Shown piece by piece: positions 34,928 to 43,246 of a stretch of 64,000 bases of DNA; the first letter of the stretch is position 1; every line of letters begins with the position of its first letter. The notes below the pieces were generated by a model that was given only the letters and a program-made list of their open reading frames with translations, did not search any database and had not been told where the DNA came from. The DNA comes from Labilithrix sp. (GTDB lineage: Bacteria > Myxococcota_A > Polyangia > Polyangiales > Polyangiaceae): positions 1-64,000 of the forward strand of contig JAHBWF010000006.1 in assembly GCA_019637105.1 (NCBI GenBank), in the 5' to 3' direction. The position numbers and the translations under genes were made by a program.

Positions 34928-35182
34928 TCAGACGAGCTTGGCGATCGCCTCGCCGAGCTTCTCGCAGCACGACTCGTACTTGAGGTCGCCCGCGCCCGAG
35001 GCGTCGAAATGGAGGCGCACGTCCGTCGGCCCTTTGCCGTGGGCCGGGCACCTCGCCGTCGCGAGCCGTGTCCCGACGTCCTTCGCCGCCTGGCGGAGCG
35101 CCGTCGCGACGCGCGCGTCGCGCACGTCGTCGAGCGCGACGACCTTTCGTCCCACGGCGACGGTGACGCGAACGGGCAGCAT
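34928..35182 (-). CDS. Small protein of unknown function
   Basis: 84 residues from an ATG with GGAGGG four bases upstream. The sequence alternates strands and helices (VRVTVAVGRKVVALDDVRDARVATALRQAAKDVG) and carries ARCPAHGKGP and YESCCEKLGEAIAKL; the Cys-x-x-His and CC pairs could bind metal. Not recognised. It sits between the NTF2-like gene (convergent, 25 bases) and actP on the same strand. Confidence 0.7.
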   Translation of the reverse strand: MLPVRVTVAVGRKVVALDDVRDARVATALRQAAKDVGTRLATARCPAHGKGPTDVRLHFDASGAGDLKYESCCEKLGEAIAKLV

Positions 35183-35286
35183 GGTCCCTCCATGAGACCG
35201 CCCTCTCCCGCGTCGCGCAAGGGTCGAAAGCGCCGCACGAGCGCGGCGGTCCGACGGGCGCGCGCGGAGCGTCCGCCGGCGCCGGG

Positions 35287-36852
35287 CTAGCCAGCGCCGG
35301 GCTCGCGGTCGCGCTCGGCGGGGTCGGGGCCGAGGAGCATTCGCCGCGCGACGCCGGGGAACTTCCGGGCGGCGTCGGGCTCCGGCCGGAGGAGCGAGGC
35401 GACCACGCCGACGGCGAACGCCAGCGTCATCGTCACGATGGCCGGGTTCTTGAGCGGGAACGGCGCCGAAGCGCGACCGAGGATGTCGACCTGGATGGTG
35501 GGCGAGAGCGCGATGAGGACGATCGCGGAGAGCGTGCCGGTGGCCATGCTCCAGACCGCGCCCATCGTGGTGAAGCGCCGCCACGTCATCGAGAGGAGGA
35601 GCGCCGGGAAGTTCGCGCTCGCGGCGATGGCGAAGGCGAGGCCGACCATGAACGCGACGTTCTGCCCCTTGAACACGATGCCGAGCGCGATCGCCAAGAC
35701 GGCGAGCAGCACGGTCGCGACGCGCGCCACGGCGAGCTGCTCGCGCTCGTCGGCCTCGCCGCGCTTGACGACGTGCACCCAGAGGTCGTGCGAGAGCGCC
35801 GCCGCGCCGGAGAGCGTGAGCCCGGCGACGACGGCGAGGATCGTCGCGAACGCCACCGCGGAGATGAAGCCGAGGAACGCCGTCCCCCCGACGGCCTCCG
35901 CGAGGAGCGGCGCGGCCATGTTGCCGCCCTTGTCGACCGCCTTGATGGGATCGCGACCGACGAGCACCGCGGCGCCGAAGCCGAGGATGAACGTGATCAA
36001 GTAGAAGATCCCGATGAAGCCCGTGGCGTAGAGCACGCTCGAACGCGCCGCGCGCGCGTTCGGCACGGTGTAGAAGCGCATCAAGATGTGGGGGAGCCCC
36101 GAGGTGCCGAACATCAGCGCGAGCCCGAGCGACACCGTGTCGAGCGGCTTCGACACGAGCTTGCCGGGGACGAGGACCTCCGGGCCGTACCGCTCGGCGG
36201 CGGCCGCGAAGAGGCGGATCGGGCTCATCTCGAACTTCGCGAGCACGATCACCGCCAGCGCCGCCGCGCCGCCGAGCAGGAGGACGGCCTTGACGATCTG
36301 CACCCAGGTCGTCGCGATCATCCCGCCGAAGAGCACGTACGCGAGCATCACGACGCCGACGGCCACGACCGCGACCTCGTACGGCAACCCGAAGAGAAGC
36401 GTCACGAGGCTGCCGGCGCCGACCATCTGCGCGATCAGGTAGAACGCGACGACCGTGAGCCCGCCGACGGCCGACGCGACGCGCACGGGCGTCTGGCGCA
36501 TCCGGTAGGCGACGACGTCGGCGAAGGTGTATTTGCCGAGGTTGCGGAGCGGCTCGGCGACGAGGAACGTCACGACGGGCCAGCCGACGAGCCAGCCGAC
36601 GGAGTAGATGAGGCCGTCGAAGCCGGAGCCGGCGACGAGCCCGGCGATGCCGAGGAAGCTCGCCGCGCTCATGAAGTCGCCGGCGAGCGCGAGGCCGTTC
36701 TGGAAGCCGGTGACCTTCGAGCCGGCGGCGAAGAACTCGCTCGTCGTCTTCGTCCGCCGCGCGGCCCAGCCCGTGATCGCGAGGGTCGCGACGATGAAGA
36801 CGAAGAAGAACGCGATCGCCGTCGCGTTCGGCTCGCCGAGCGACGACTCCAT
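35287..36852 (-). CDS. actP: Cation/acetate symporter (SSS family)
   Basis: 521 residues with about 13 predicted membrane helices. Sodium:solute symporter features include [35 protein letters not shown] near the N-terminus, GYW-type [33 protein letters not shown], and [25 protein letters not shown]. This is the ActP/YjcG acetate permease subfamily, supported by the DUF485 gene whose stop overlaps its start by one base, the usual yjcH-actP pairing. It should import acetate and other short acids. Confidence 0.93.
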   Translation of the reverse strand: MESSLGEPNATAIAFFFVFIVATLAITGWAARRTKTTSEFFAAGSKVTGFQNGLALAGDFMSAASFLGIAGLVAGSGFDGLIYSVGWLVGWPVVTFLVAEPLRNLGKYTFADVVAYRMRQTPVRVASAVGGLTVVAFYLIAQMVGAGSLVTLLFGLPYEVAVVAVGVVMLAYVLFGGMIATTWVQIVKAVLLLGGAAALAVIVLAKFEMSPIRLFAAAAERYGPEVLVPGKLVSKPLDTVSLGLALMFGTSGLPHILMRFYTVPNARAARSSVLYATGFIGIFYLITFILGFGAAVLVGRDPIKAVDKGGNMAAPLLAEAVGGTAFLGFISAVAFATILAVVAGLTLSGAAALSHDLWVHVVKRGEADEREQLAVARVATVLLAVLAIALGIVFKGQNVAFMVGLAFAIAASANFPALLLSMTWRRFTTMGAVWSMATGTLSAIVLIALSPTIQVDILGRASAPFPLKNPAIVTMTLAFAVGVVASLLRPEPDAARKFPGVARRMLLGPDPAERDREPGAG

Positions 36853-37199
36853 CAGCGCTCACCTCGCGCCGAAGACCGGATCGCCTCGAGCTCGACGTCG
36901 TAGCGCGCGTTCGCCCAGACGACGTAGACGCCGGTGACGACCCAGGCGACGACGATGACGAGCGCCCCGAGGAGGATCCCCCACGAGAGCCCTGGCGCGA
37001 TCAGCGCCCCCGCCGCGGGCTTGGCGTACGCGACGAGGAAGAGGAACCCGAAATAGGTCGCCATCATCGCCGCCGTCAGCGCGATCGCGACGCGCCAGCG
37101 CCGGGCCGAGAGCGCGGCGAGCCGGTCGTGCGCGGCCCCCGCCCGAGCGCCCCGACCGTCGGCGGGCTCCGCCGGCCCCTTGCCTCGCTCCTCCCTCAT
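36852..37199 (-). CDS. DUF485 membrane protein (YjcH-like)
   Basis: 115 residues from the ATG with AGGTGG just upstream; an ATG 18 bases further up is possible. Two membrane helices ([25 protein letters not shown] and [31 protein letters not shown]) match DUF485, which almost always precedes actP and overlaps it as here. Presumed accessory subunit or regulator of the acetate symporter. Divergent from the TPR lipoprotein gene across 26 bases. Confidence 0.9.
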   Translation of the reverse strand: MREERGKGPAEPADGRGARAGAAHDRLAALSARRWRVAIALTAAMMATYFGFLFLVAYAKPAAGALIAPGLSWGILLGALVIVVAWVVTGVYVVWANARYDVELEAIRSSARGER

Positions 37200-37225
37200 C
37201 CACCTCGCATGTACCATGAGGGGCC

Positions 37226-38056
37226 ATGGGCAGCCGCGCTATCTGGAGACGCGGGGCCCTCGGGCTCGTCCTCGGGGGCGCCGCGGCGTGCGGCGGCGAG
37301 GCCCGCTCCCGCCCGGCCGAGGACCTCGGCGCGCTGGTCATCCCGCCGCTCGAGGTCGACGCCGGCGCGCCCGCGGCCGTCGATCCCCCCGCCCCGGTCA
37401 CCGTCCGGACGGCGCTCACGATCCGCGCGCGCGATCCCCGCCGCGCCGGGCGACGGCCGCGCTCGCGCGCGCTCCTGATGACGGAGGTGCAGGGGCTCCA
37501 GCGCTCGCTCGCGAGCGCGCCGGCCTCGGCGCCCGAGCGTCCGGCGCTCCGCCGCCGCCTCGCCGAGGCCTACGACGAGCTCGCGTACACCGCGAGCGGC
37601 CCCGACGCCGCGCGCGCCCGCGACGAGGCCATCCGGGAGTACGTCGCCATCGCGGCGGAGCACCCATCGTACCCCGCGCTCGACGAGGTCCTCTACTACC
37701 TCGGGCTCGCCCACGAGCTGAACGGCGACGCCGCGAGCGCGCGCCGCGCTTACCTCGATCTCGTCACGAAGCACCCGCGCTCGAGGCTCGTCCCCCTCGC
37801 CTACTTCGCGTTCGGCGAGCTCTTCTCCGCCGAGGCCGCCGACGACCCGTCGAAGGACGCCCTCGCCCTCCAGGCCTACGAGCAGGTCATGACGCTCGCG
37901 GACGCGGACGAGCCCGTCCAGGCCGACGCGCTGCTCCGCGCCGGCGAGACGCTGCTCCGCATGGGCCGCGACGCCGACGCCGACGGCGCGTTCGCGCGCC
38001 TGCGCGCGCGCTTCCCCGAGAGCGACGCCGCCGCGGCGATCCCGCGCGGACGTTGA
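37226..38056 (+). CDS. Lipoprotein with tetratricopeptide-type repeats
   Basis: 276 residues. Signal peptide with lipobox AAACG, a short linker EVDAGAPAAVDPP, then helical repeats from about residue 85. At least three TPR units are readable (AAEHPSYPALDEVLYYLGLAHELNGDAASARRAY, KHPRSRLVPLAYFAFGELF and DEPVQADALLRAGETLLRMGRDADADGAFARL). The pattern resembles YbgF/BamD-type envelope adaptors. Probably a protein-protein interaction lipoprotein on the periplasmic face; the partner is unknown. Confidence 0.85.
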   Translation: MGSRAIWRRGALGLVLGGAAACGGEARSRPAEDLGALVIPPLEVDAGAPAAVDPPAPVTVRTALTIRARDPRRAGRRPRSRALLMTEVQGLQRSLASAPASAPERPALRRRLAEAYDELAYTASGPDAARARDEAIREYVAIAAEHPSYPALDEVLYYLGLAHELNGDAASARRAYLDLVTKHPRSRLVPLAYFAFGELFSAEAADDPSKDALALQAYEQVMTLADADEPVQADALLRAGETLLRMGRDADADGAFARLRARFPESDAAAAIPRGR

Positions 38057-38163
38057 GCGCGCGATCGCCCGGCGGGCCGGCGTTGCCCGTGCCCTGGCCC
38101 GCGCGGCTCTCTGGCCCGCGCGGACGCTCGGCCGAGGATCGACCCGAGCGGGGCCCGGAGCGC

Positions 38164-39672
38164 TCAGACCCCGACGAGGCGCATCTGGCGGCGGCTCGTC
38201 GGCGAGAACGGGATCGCGTACTGGCCGCTGAAGCACGCGTGGCAGAAATGGCTCGCGGGGAACGCCGGCGCGCGCTCCCCGCCGGAGTCGCTCACCGCGG
38301 CGATCATCCCCTCGAGCGAGATGTAGCCGAGCGAGTCGGCCGTCACGTAGCGCGCGATCTCCTCGACGGAGTGGCTCGAGGCGATGAGCTCGCGGCGCGT
38401 CGGCGTGTCGATGCCGTAGTAGCAAGGCCACTGCGTCGGCGGGCTGGAGATGCGGAGGTGGACCTCGCGCGCGCCGGCGTCGCGGACCATCTTGATGATC
38501 TTGCGCGAGGTCGTGCCGCGCACGATCGAGTCGTCGACGACGACGACGCGCTTGCCGCGGAGGATCGACTCCACCGGGTTCAGCTTCAGGCGCACGCCGA
38601 AGTGGCGGATCGACTGCTGCGGCTCGATGAACGTCCGCCCCACGTAGTGCGAGCGGATGAGCCCCATCTCGAACGGGATCGCGCGCTCGGTCGCGTAGCC
38701 GATCGCCGACGGGACCCCCGAGTCGGGCACCGGGATGACGACGTCCGCGTCGATCGGGCTCTCGCGCGCGAGCGTCTTGCCGAGCTCCTTGCGCACCTCG
38801 TAGACGCTTCGACCCGCGAGGTGCGAGTCGGGCCGCGCGAAGTAGACGTACTCGAAGATGCACGCCTGCGGCGTCTCGTTCACGGGCAGGCGCACGCTGC
38901 GCACGCCGCTGGCGTCGATGATCAGCATCTCCCCCGGCTCGACGTCGCGGACGTACTCCGCGCCGATGAGGTCGAACGAGATCGGCTCGCTCGCGACGAC
39001 GTGGGCGTCCTTGCGCGAAGGGAGGATCCCGAGGCAGAGCGGGCGGATCCCGCGCGGATCGCGGGCGGCGATGATGGTGTCGTCGGCGAGGAAGAGCAGC
39101 GAGTAGGCGCCGTGCACGCGGGACAGCGCGTCGACGACGCGGTCCTCGAACGCGACCTCCTTGCTCCGCGCGACGAGGTGGACGAGCACCTCCGTGTCCG
39201 CCGTCGAGGAGAAGATGGATCCGAGGGACTCCAGCTCGGCGCGGACCTCGTCGGCGTTCGTGAGGTTGCCGTTGTGGCAGACCGCGAGCGATCCCTTCGC
39301 GTAGTCGACCGCGAACGGCTGAGCGTTGCGGAGGTGCGAGCCGCCCGCGGTCGAGTACCGGACGTGCCCGATCGCGCTCCGGCCGGGGAGCTTCTGGAGC
39401 TGCTCGGCGCTGAACGCGTCCTGGACGAGGCCCATCGCGCGGTGCGCGTAGAGCTGCTCGCCGTCGCTCGTGACGATGCCGGCGGACTCCTGCCCTCGGT
39501 GCTGCAGCGCGTGCAGGCCGAGGTACGCGATGTTGGCGGCCTCGCTGTGGCCGTAGACCGCGAACACGCCGCACTGGTCGTGGAAGTGGTCGTCCTCGAG
39601 CTCGACGCCCCCGGGCCTCCGGGTGCCAACGAGGACGGCCGGGTCGAGCACGTTGAGGCGCCTCCGCGTCAT
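38164..39672 (-). CDS. purF: Amidophosphoribosyltransferase
   Basis: 502 residues. Commits PRPP to purine synthesis. It has an N-terminal propeptide (about 35 residues) ending before the nucleophilic Cys of [11 protein letters not shown], then the class II glutaminase motifs ([29 protein letters not shown]), and the PRPP loop [13 protein letters not shown]. The Cys-rich segment [11 protein letters not shown] near the C-terminus and [14 protein letters not shown] fit the iron-sulfur (Bacillus) type with cleaved propeptide. The ATG at 39672 gives [10 protein letters not shown]. Confidence 0.95.
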   Translation of the reverse strand: MTRRRLNVLDPAVLVGTRRPGGVELEDDHFHDQCGVFAVYGHSEAANIAYLGLHALQHRGQESAGIVTSDGEQLYAHRAMGLVQDAFSAEQLQKLPGRSAIGHVRYSTAGGSHLRNAQPFAVDYAKGSLAVCHNGNLTNADEVRAELESLGSIFSSTADTEVLVHLVARSKEVAFEDRVVDALSRVHGAYSLLFLADDTIIAARDPRGIRPLCLGILPSRKDAHVVASEPISFDLIGAEYVRDVEPGEMLIIDASGVRSVRLPVNETPQACIFEYVYFARPDSHLAGRSVYEVRKELGKTLARESPIDADVVIPVPDSGVPSAIGYATERAIPFEMGLIRSHYVGRTFIEPQQSIRHFGVRLKLNPVESILRGKRVVVVDDSIVRGTTSRKIIKMVRDAGAREVHLRISSPPTQWPCYYGIDTPTRRELIASSHSVEEIARYVTADSLGYISLEGMIAAVSDSGGERAPAFPASHFCHACFSGQYAIPFSPTSRRQMRLVGV

Positions 39673-39819
39673 GAGGGCACGGAACGTAGTCGGCCCGCTG
39701 CCCCGGCGCCAGAGCCACCGCCCGGAAGTCCCCGGCGGCCGCGCGCCCGGCGCGCCGCGCGGCGCCGCCCGACCTCCCCGAGCCTCGACAAGCCGCCACG
39801 GCAGCGTTAGAGACTGCGC

Positions 39820-40137
39820 ATGTTGTTCGGCCTCTTCGGGAAGATGACCGCGATCGAAGGCCAGCGCGACGCCCTCGCCGCGAACCTCTTGCGGGCGGCG
39901 GAGCTGATGAAGGCCGCGCCCGGGTGCCTGCTCTACGTCGTGAACACCTCGGACGCCGAGCCCTCGGCGGTCTGGATCACGGAGATCTGGCGCGACGAGA
40001 CCGCGCACGGCGCGTCCCTCTCGATGCCGGGCGTCCGCGACCTCATCAACAAGACGATGCCGCTGCTCGCGAGCGCGCCGGAGGGCACGCGCTTCACGCC
40101 CATCGGCGGCAAGGGCCTCGACGCGCTCGGGGCCTGA
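39820..40137 (+). CDS. Antibiotic biosynthesis monooxygenase (ABM) domain protein
   Basis: 105 residues: [31 protein letters not shown], then [25 protein letters not shown] with the family Trp-x-x-E-x-W pattern, and a C-terminal helix. This is the dimeric ferredoxin-like fold of YgiN/ABM proteins, which oxidise quinols or small aromatics without cofactor or act as heme-degrading enzymes; which one is not determined. Transcribed away from purF, with 147 bases between the starts. Confidence 0.82.
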   Translation: MLFGLFGKMTAIEGQRDALAANLLRAAELMKAAPGCLLYVVNTSDAEPSAVWITEIWRDETAHGASLSMPGVRDLINKTMPLLASAPEGTRFTPIGGKGLDALGA

Positions 40138-40182
40138 CCAAGCTCATCGGCAGCGGGCCGGCGCGCCGCGAGGCCGCGGATC

Positions 40183-40896
40183 CTAGGGCTTCGGGGCGCT
40201 CGGGTACGTGGCGGTGATCGACACGCGGTAGCGCGCGTGCTCGTGCTTCATCGACTCGTACGGGAGCCCGGCGAGCTTGCTCTTCACGGCCCTCTCGCAG
40301 GCGCCGGCGACCTTCGAGCTCCGCAGCGTCCGGCCTTCCTTCGGCGTCGACACCGCGACGCTCCTCTTCTTGAAGTTGGCGTCGGCGACGAAGATGATCG
40401 TCCCGCCGCCCGCCTCCCTCGGGACACACGACGCCGCGTCCTCGATCGCCTTCGCGAACGCGGCCTCGAGCTCGGCGACGTGATCGCACCGCTCGGGCGG
40501 CGTCTTCTTCGGCCCCGGGTCGTGGCACGAGACGATCCTCGGCTCGCCCACGACGAGCTTCTCGTCGATCCCCTGCGTGGTCGCCGCGGTCACCGCGGGC
40601 AGCGCGCCGGCGTCGCTCGCGCCCGTGTTCACGGCGATCGACTCGGCGCGCGGCCGCCGCCACAAGTAGAGCGGTATCGCCACGAGCACCAGCCCGAGGA
40701 TCAGGGCGACGATCATCTGGAGGCGCGCCGGACGATCGATCTGCGCGTCGAGGGCCTCGAAGCTCGCCCGCGAGGACCGCGGCTCGCTCGGCGGCACCGA
40801 GGCGCGCGACGACGCCGGCCCGTAGCCGAGCTCCCCCGACGAGGAGCCCCGTTCGAAGCCCGGGCGGCTCTGGTTCGGCGAGGGGGGGTCGGCCAC
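40183..40896 (-). CDS. Single-span membrane protein, unknown function
   Basis: 237 residues. A Ser/Pro-rich N-terminal segment (about 55 residues, presumably cytoplasmic) precedes one hydrophobic helix (MIVALILGLVLVAIPLYLW, about residues 61-79). The outer part has NTGASDAGALP, a Cys-containing stretch (CHDPGPKKTPPERCDH) and a C-terminal domain of about 110 residues (LEAAFAKAIEDAASCVP ... YRVSITATYPS). The domain order resembles myxobacterial AgmX/PglI-like C-terminal modules, but I cannot confirm it. It lies just downstream of the kinase-FHA gene on the same strand (49 bases). Confidence 0.7.
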   Translation of the reverse strand: MADPPSPNQSRPGFERGSSSGELGYGPASSRASVPPSEPRSSRASFEALDAQIDRPARLQMIVALILGLVLVAIPLYLWRRPRAESIAVNTGASDAGALPAVTAATTQGIDEKLVVGEPRIVSCHDPGPKKTPPERCDHVAELEAAFAKAIEDAASCVPREAGGGTIIFVADANFKKRSVAVSTPKEGRTLRSSKVAGACERAVKSKLAGLPYESMKHEHARYRVSITATYPSAPKP

Positions 40897-40945
40897 GTGC
40901 GACTGCTCCGCTTCGGCCCGACGCGTCGGACGCGATCCTGGTCCG

Positions 40946-42664
40946 CTACGTCGGATCGACGAGCGAGCGGACGTTCATGCCGGGCTCGTAGCGCGCGATC
41001 GACGCGACGAGGTCGAGCCCCTCGGGCAACATGCCCTGGACCTGGCCGACGACCTGCTCGACGAGGTTGCGCGCCTCCTGCGGCCCCGGGCCCGTCATGC
41101 ACACCGCGAAGCGGAGCGGGCCGGTTCGACCGGCCGTGACGGCGATGAGCGACAAAAGGAGCATGTCGGTGAGCTCGATGACGCGCGTCGCCGCGCGGCG
41201 GAACGCGAGCATCTCGAGGATCGTCGGCCGGTCGGAGACGAGCCGGTTCGGCCCGCGGATCTCGTAGCGCGCGATGCTGAGCGGCTGCTCGATCCACTCG
41301 CTGTAGGCCGCCTCTTCGTCGAGGCCCTTCAGGAAATTGTCGCGGAGCTGGAGCCCCGTGAGGCCGTCGCGCCGCGCGAGGTACTGCCGCGCGCGCTTGT
41401 GGTGCGGGCTCTCGCGGCCGAAGCTGACCAGCTTGAGGCGCAGCTCGCCGAGCTGGAACTCGCCGCCGTGCATCAAGTTGACGACCTTCTTCCGCTCGTA
41501 CGTGTGCTCGACGTACGTGCCGTTCGTCGAGCCGAGGTCCTCGATCTGCCACGAGCCCGCCTGCCACTTGGCGTTGGCGTGGTGACCGCTGACGGTGGCC
41601 TCGGGGACGACGATGTCGACGTCCCCGCGACGGCCGATCGAGAGGGCCGGCCGGTCGAGCGGGATGAGCTCACCGACGAACTCGGGCGCGTTGGTCGCGA
41701 ACGTCGCGAGGAGCGCCTGCGTCCCCGGCGTGAAGGCCGACTGCGCGCTCCGCCCCGGCGGCGGTCCGGGGTCGAGCCGCTCGCGCGCCACCTGGACGGG
41801 GTTCGTCGTGAGCTGGACCGGGTTGAAGAAGCGGAGGTGCCGCGCGGGCAGACGCTGGGCGGCGTCGTCCGAGAGGCAGCGGAAGATCTGCTTGATCTCG
41901 TCGACGCTCAGCCCGGCGGGCACGTCGAACATGATCTGCTGCCGCATCGGCTTCGCGCGCGGCTTGTAGCCCGGCTCCGGGACGCGGCAGGTCCACATCT
42001 CCCACAGCGTCAGGCCGAGGGCGTAGAGATCGTCCTCGATCGAGGCGCCGCCGGAGCGGATGCGCTCGGGCGCCATGTAGTTCGGGGTGCCGCCGTCGGG
42101 CGGCGCGCCGGGTCGGCGGGCCGAGAGGCGCGCGCGCTCCTTGGCGAAGCCGAAGTCGAGGACGATCGCCTTGCCGATCGAGCCGTCCGGGTTGGACGTG
42201 ACCATGACGTTGCCCGGCTTGAGGTCGCCGTGCACGAGGCCGGTCGCGTGGATCGCCGCGACGCCCTGGCAGATGTCCGACGCGATGCGCCGGAACTCGT
42301 CGGACGTGTAGCCGCCCTGGGCCTTCTTCCGACGGATGTGCGTGTGCAGCGTCTGCCCGGTGATGTGCTCCATCACGAGGATGGGGCCGTAGGCCGACGG
42401 CGACAGGTCGTGCACGCGGCAGACGTTCGGGTTCGACACCGAGCGCGCGAGGATCAGCTCCTGCCGCAGCGCCTCGTCGTCGCCGGGCATGCGCGCCTCT
42501 TCGCGGACGATCTTCAGCGCGACCGGCTGCTGCGTCGCGCGGTCGTAGGCGAGGAACACCTCGCCCATCCCTCCCTTTCCGAGGCTCTGACGAATCTCGT
42601 AGCGGTCGTTGATGACCGTCCCATGCGAGATCGGGGGCGGCGTGCTGCGCTGCGTCTCGGTCAT
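40946..42664 (-). CDS. Ser/Thr protein kinase with FHA and degenerate GGDEF-like domains
   Basis: 572 residues from the ATG at 42664; a GTG at 42730 is possible. The kinase domain (about residues 20-290) has the Gly loop GKGGMGEVF, V-A-L-K, the catalytic loop HGDLKPGN (about 144) with its Asp but HGD in place of HRD, DFGFAKE and APERI. An FHA domain follows (about 330-410: SIGRRGD, SGHHAN, STNGTYV). The C-terminal 145 residues open with RRDGLTGLQLRDNF, the start signature of GGDEF domains, but the active site reads GPLRF, not GGDEF, so cyclic di-GMP synthesis is not expected. Likely a soluble phospho-signalling protein. Confidence 0.9.
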   Translation of the reverse strand: MTETQRSTPPPISHGTVINDRYEIRQSLGKGGMGEVFLAYDRATQQPVALKIVREEARMPGDDEALRQELILARSVSNPNVCRVHDLSPSAYGPILVMEHITGQTLHTHIRRKKAQGGYTSDEFRRIASDICQGVAAIHATGLVHGDLKPGNVMVTSNPDGSIGKAIVLDFGFAKERARLSARRPGAPPDGGTPNYMAPERIRSGGASIEDDLYALGLTLWEMWTCRVPEPGYKPRAKPMRQQIMFDVPAGLSVDEIKQIFRCLSDDAAQRLPARHLRFFNPVQLTTNPVQVARERLDPGPPPGRSAQSAFTPGTQALLATFATNAPEFVGELIPLDRPALSIGRRGDVDIVVPEATVSGHHANAKWQAGSWQIEDLGSTNGTYVEHTYERKKVVNLMHGGEFQLGELRLKLVSFGRESPHHKRARQYLARRDGLTGLQLRDNFLKGLDEEAAYSEWIEQPLSIARYEIRGPNRLVSDRPTILEMLAFRRAATRVIELTDMLLLSLIAVTAGRTGPLRFAVCMTGPGPQEARNLVEQVVGQVQGMLPEGLDLVASIARYEPGMNVRSLVDPT

Positions 42665-42821
42665 TCGTTTCACAGACCCGACGCGCTCGACGTCGGAGAC
42701 GGCACGGGAGGTCTCAACCAAGGGTGTCACGATTCTTCCGCGCCGCGCAACCCTAGAAAGGCCGGCGCGTTTTTCCTACGCTCGAGGGGTCCCGGCGGGT
42801 TCGCGGGGAGTCAGGAGACCC

Positions 42822-43184
42822 GTGCCGGGGGACGTTCCGGAAGGTGGCGGAGGCGAAGGGCGAACGCCGCCGTCGTCGCCGTGGGCGGCGGTCCTGGTCG
42901 GGCTGAAGGCGCTCGCCGTCGAAGCGGGCGTCGAGGTCCGGATCGAGCCCTTCGCGTCGGCGATGGCCGGCAAGGGCGGCCTCTGCCGCATCAAGGGGCG
43001 GCGCGTCATCCTGGTGGACGAGAAGCTCGGCGTGGTCGAGCAGATCGGCGTGCTCGGCGAGGCGCTCGGGCGGCTGCTCCCGCGGGAGCGCGCCGTGCCG
43101 TCCGAGCTCCTCCCCTACCTCCGCACCGGCCACGGCAAGGTCGGGCGTCTCCTGCGCCCTCGCCCCCTCGCCCGCGGCCGCTGA
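42822..43184 (+). CDS. Conserved-looking protein of unknown function
   Basis: 120 residues from a GTG with AGGAGA four bases upstream; a longer frame reaches back over the kinase start and is not credible. After a Gly/Pro-rich lead of 20 residues there is a compact alpha/beta unit: AAVLVGLKALAVEAGVEVRIEPFA, GGLCRIKGRRVILVDEKLGVVEQIGVLGEALGRL. Not recognised. Transcribed away from the kinase (157 bases between starts) and towards alaS. Confidence 0.65.
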   Translation: MPGDVPEGGGGEGRTPPSSPWAAVLVGLKALAVEAGVEVRIEPFASAMAGKGGLCRIKGRRVILVDEKLGVVEQIGVLGEALGRLLPRERAVPSELLPYLRTGHGKVGRLLRPRPLARGR

Positions 43185-43246
43185 GATCGCCCGCCGCCGC
43201 CGCGGCCGGAGGCGCCGCGCGCGGACGGCCCGCGCTCGGGAGCCTT

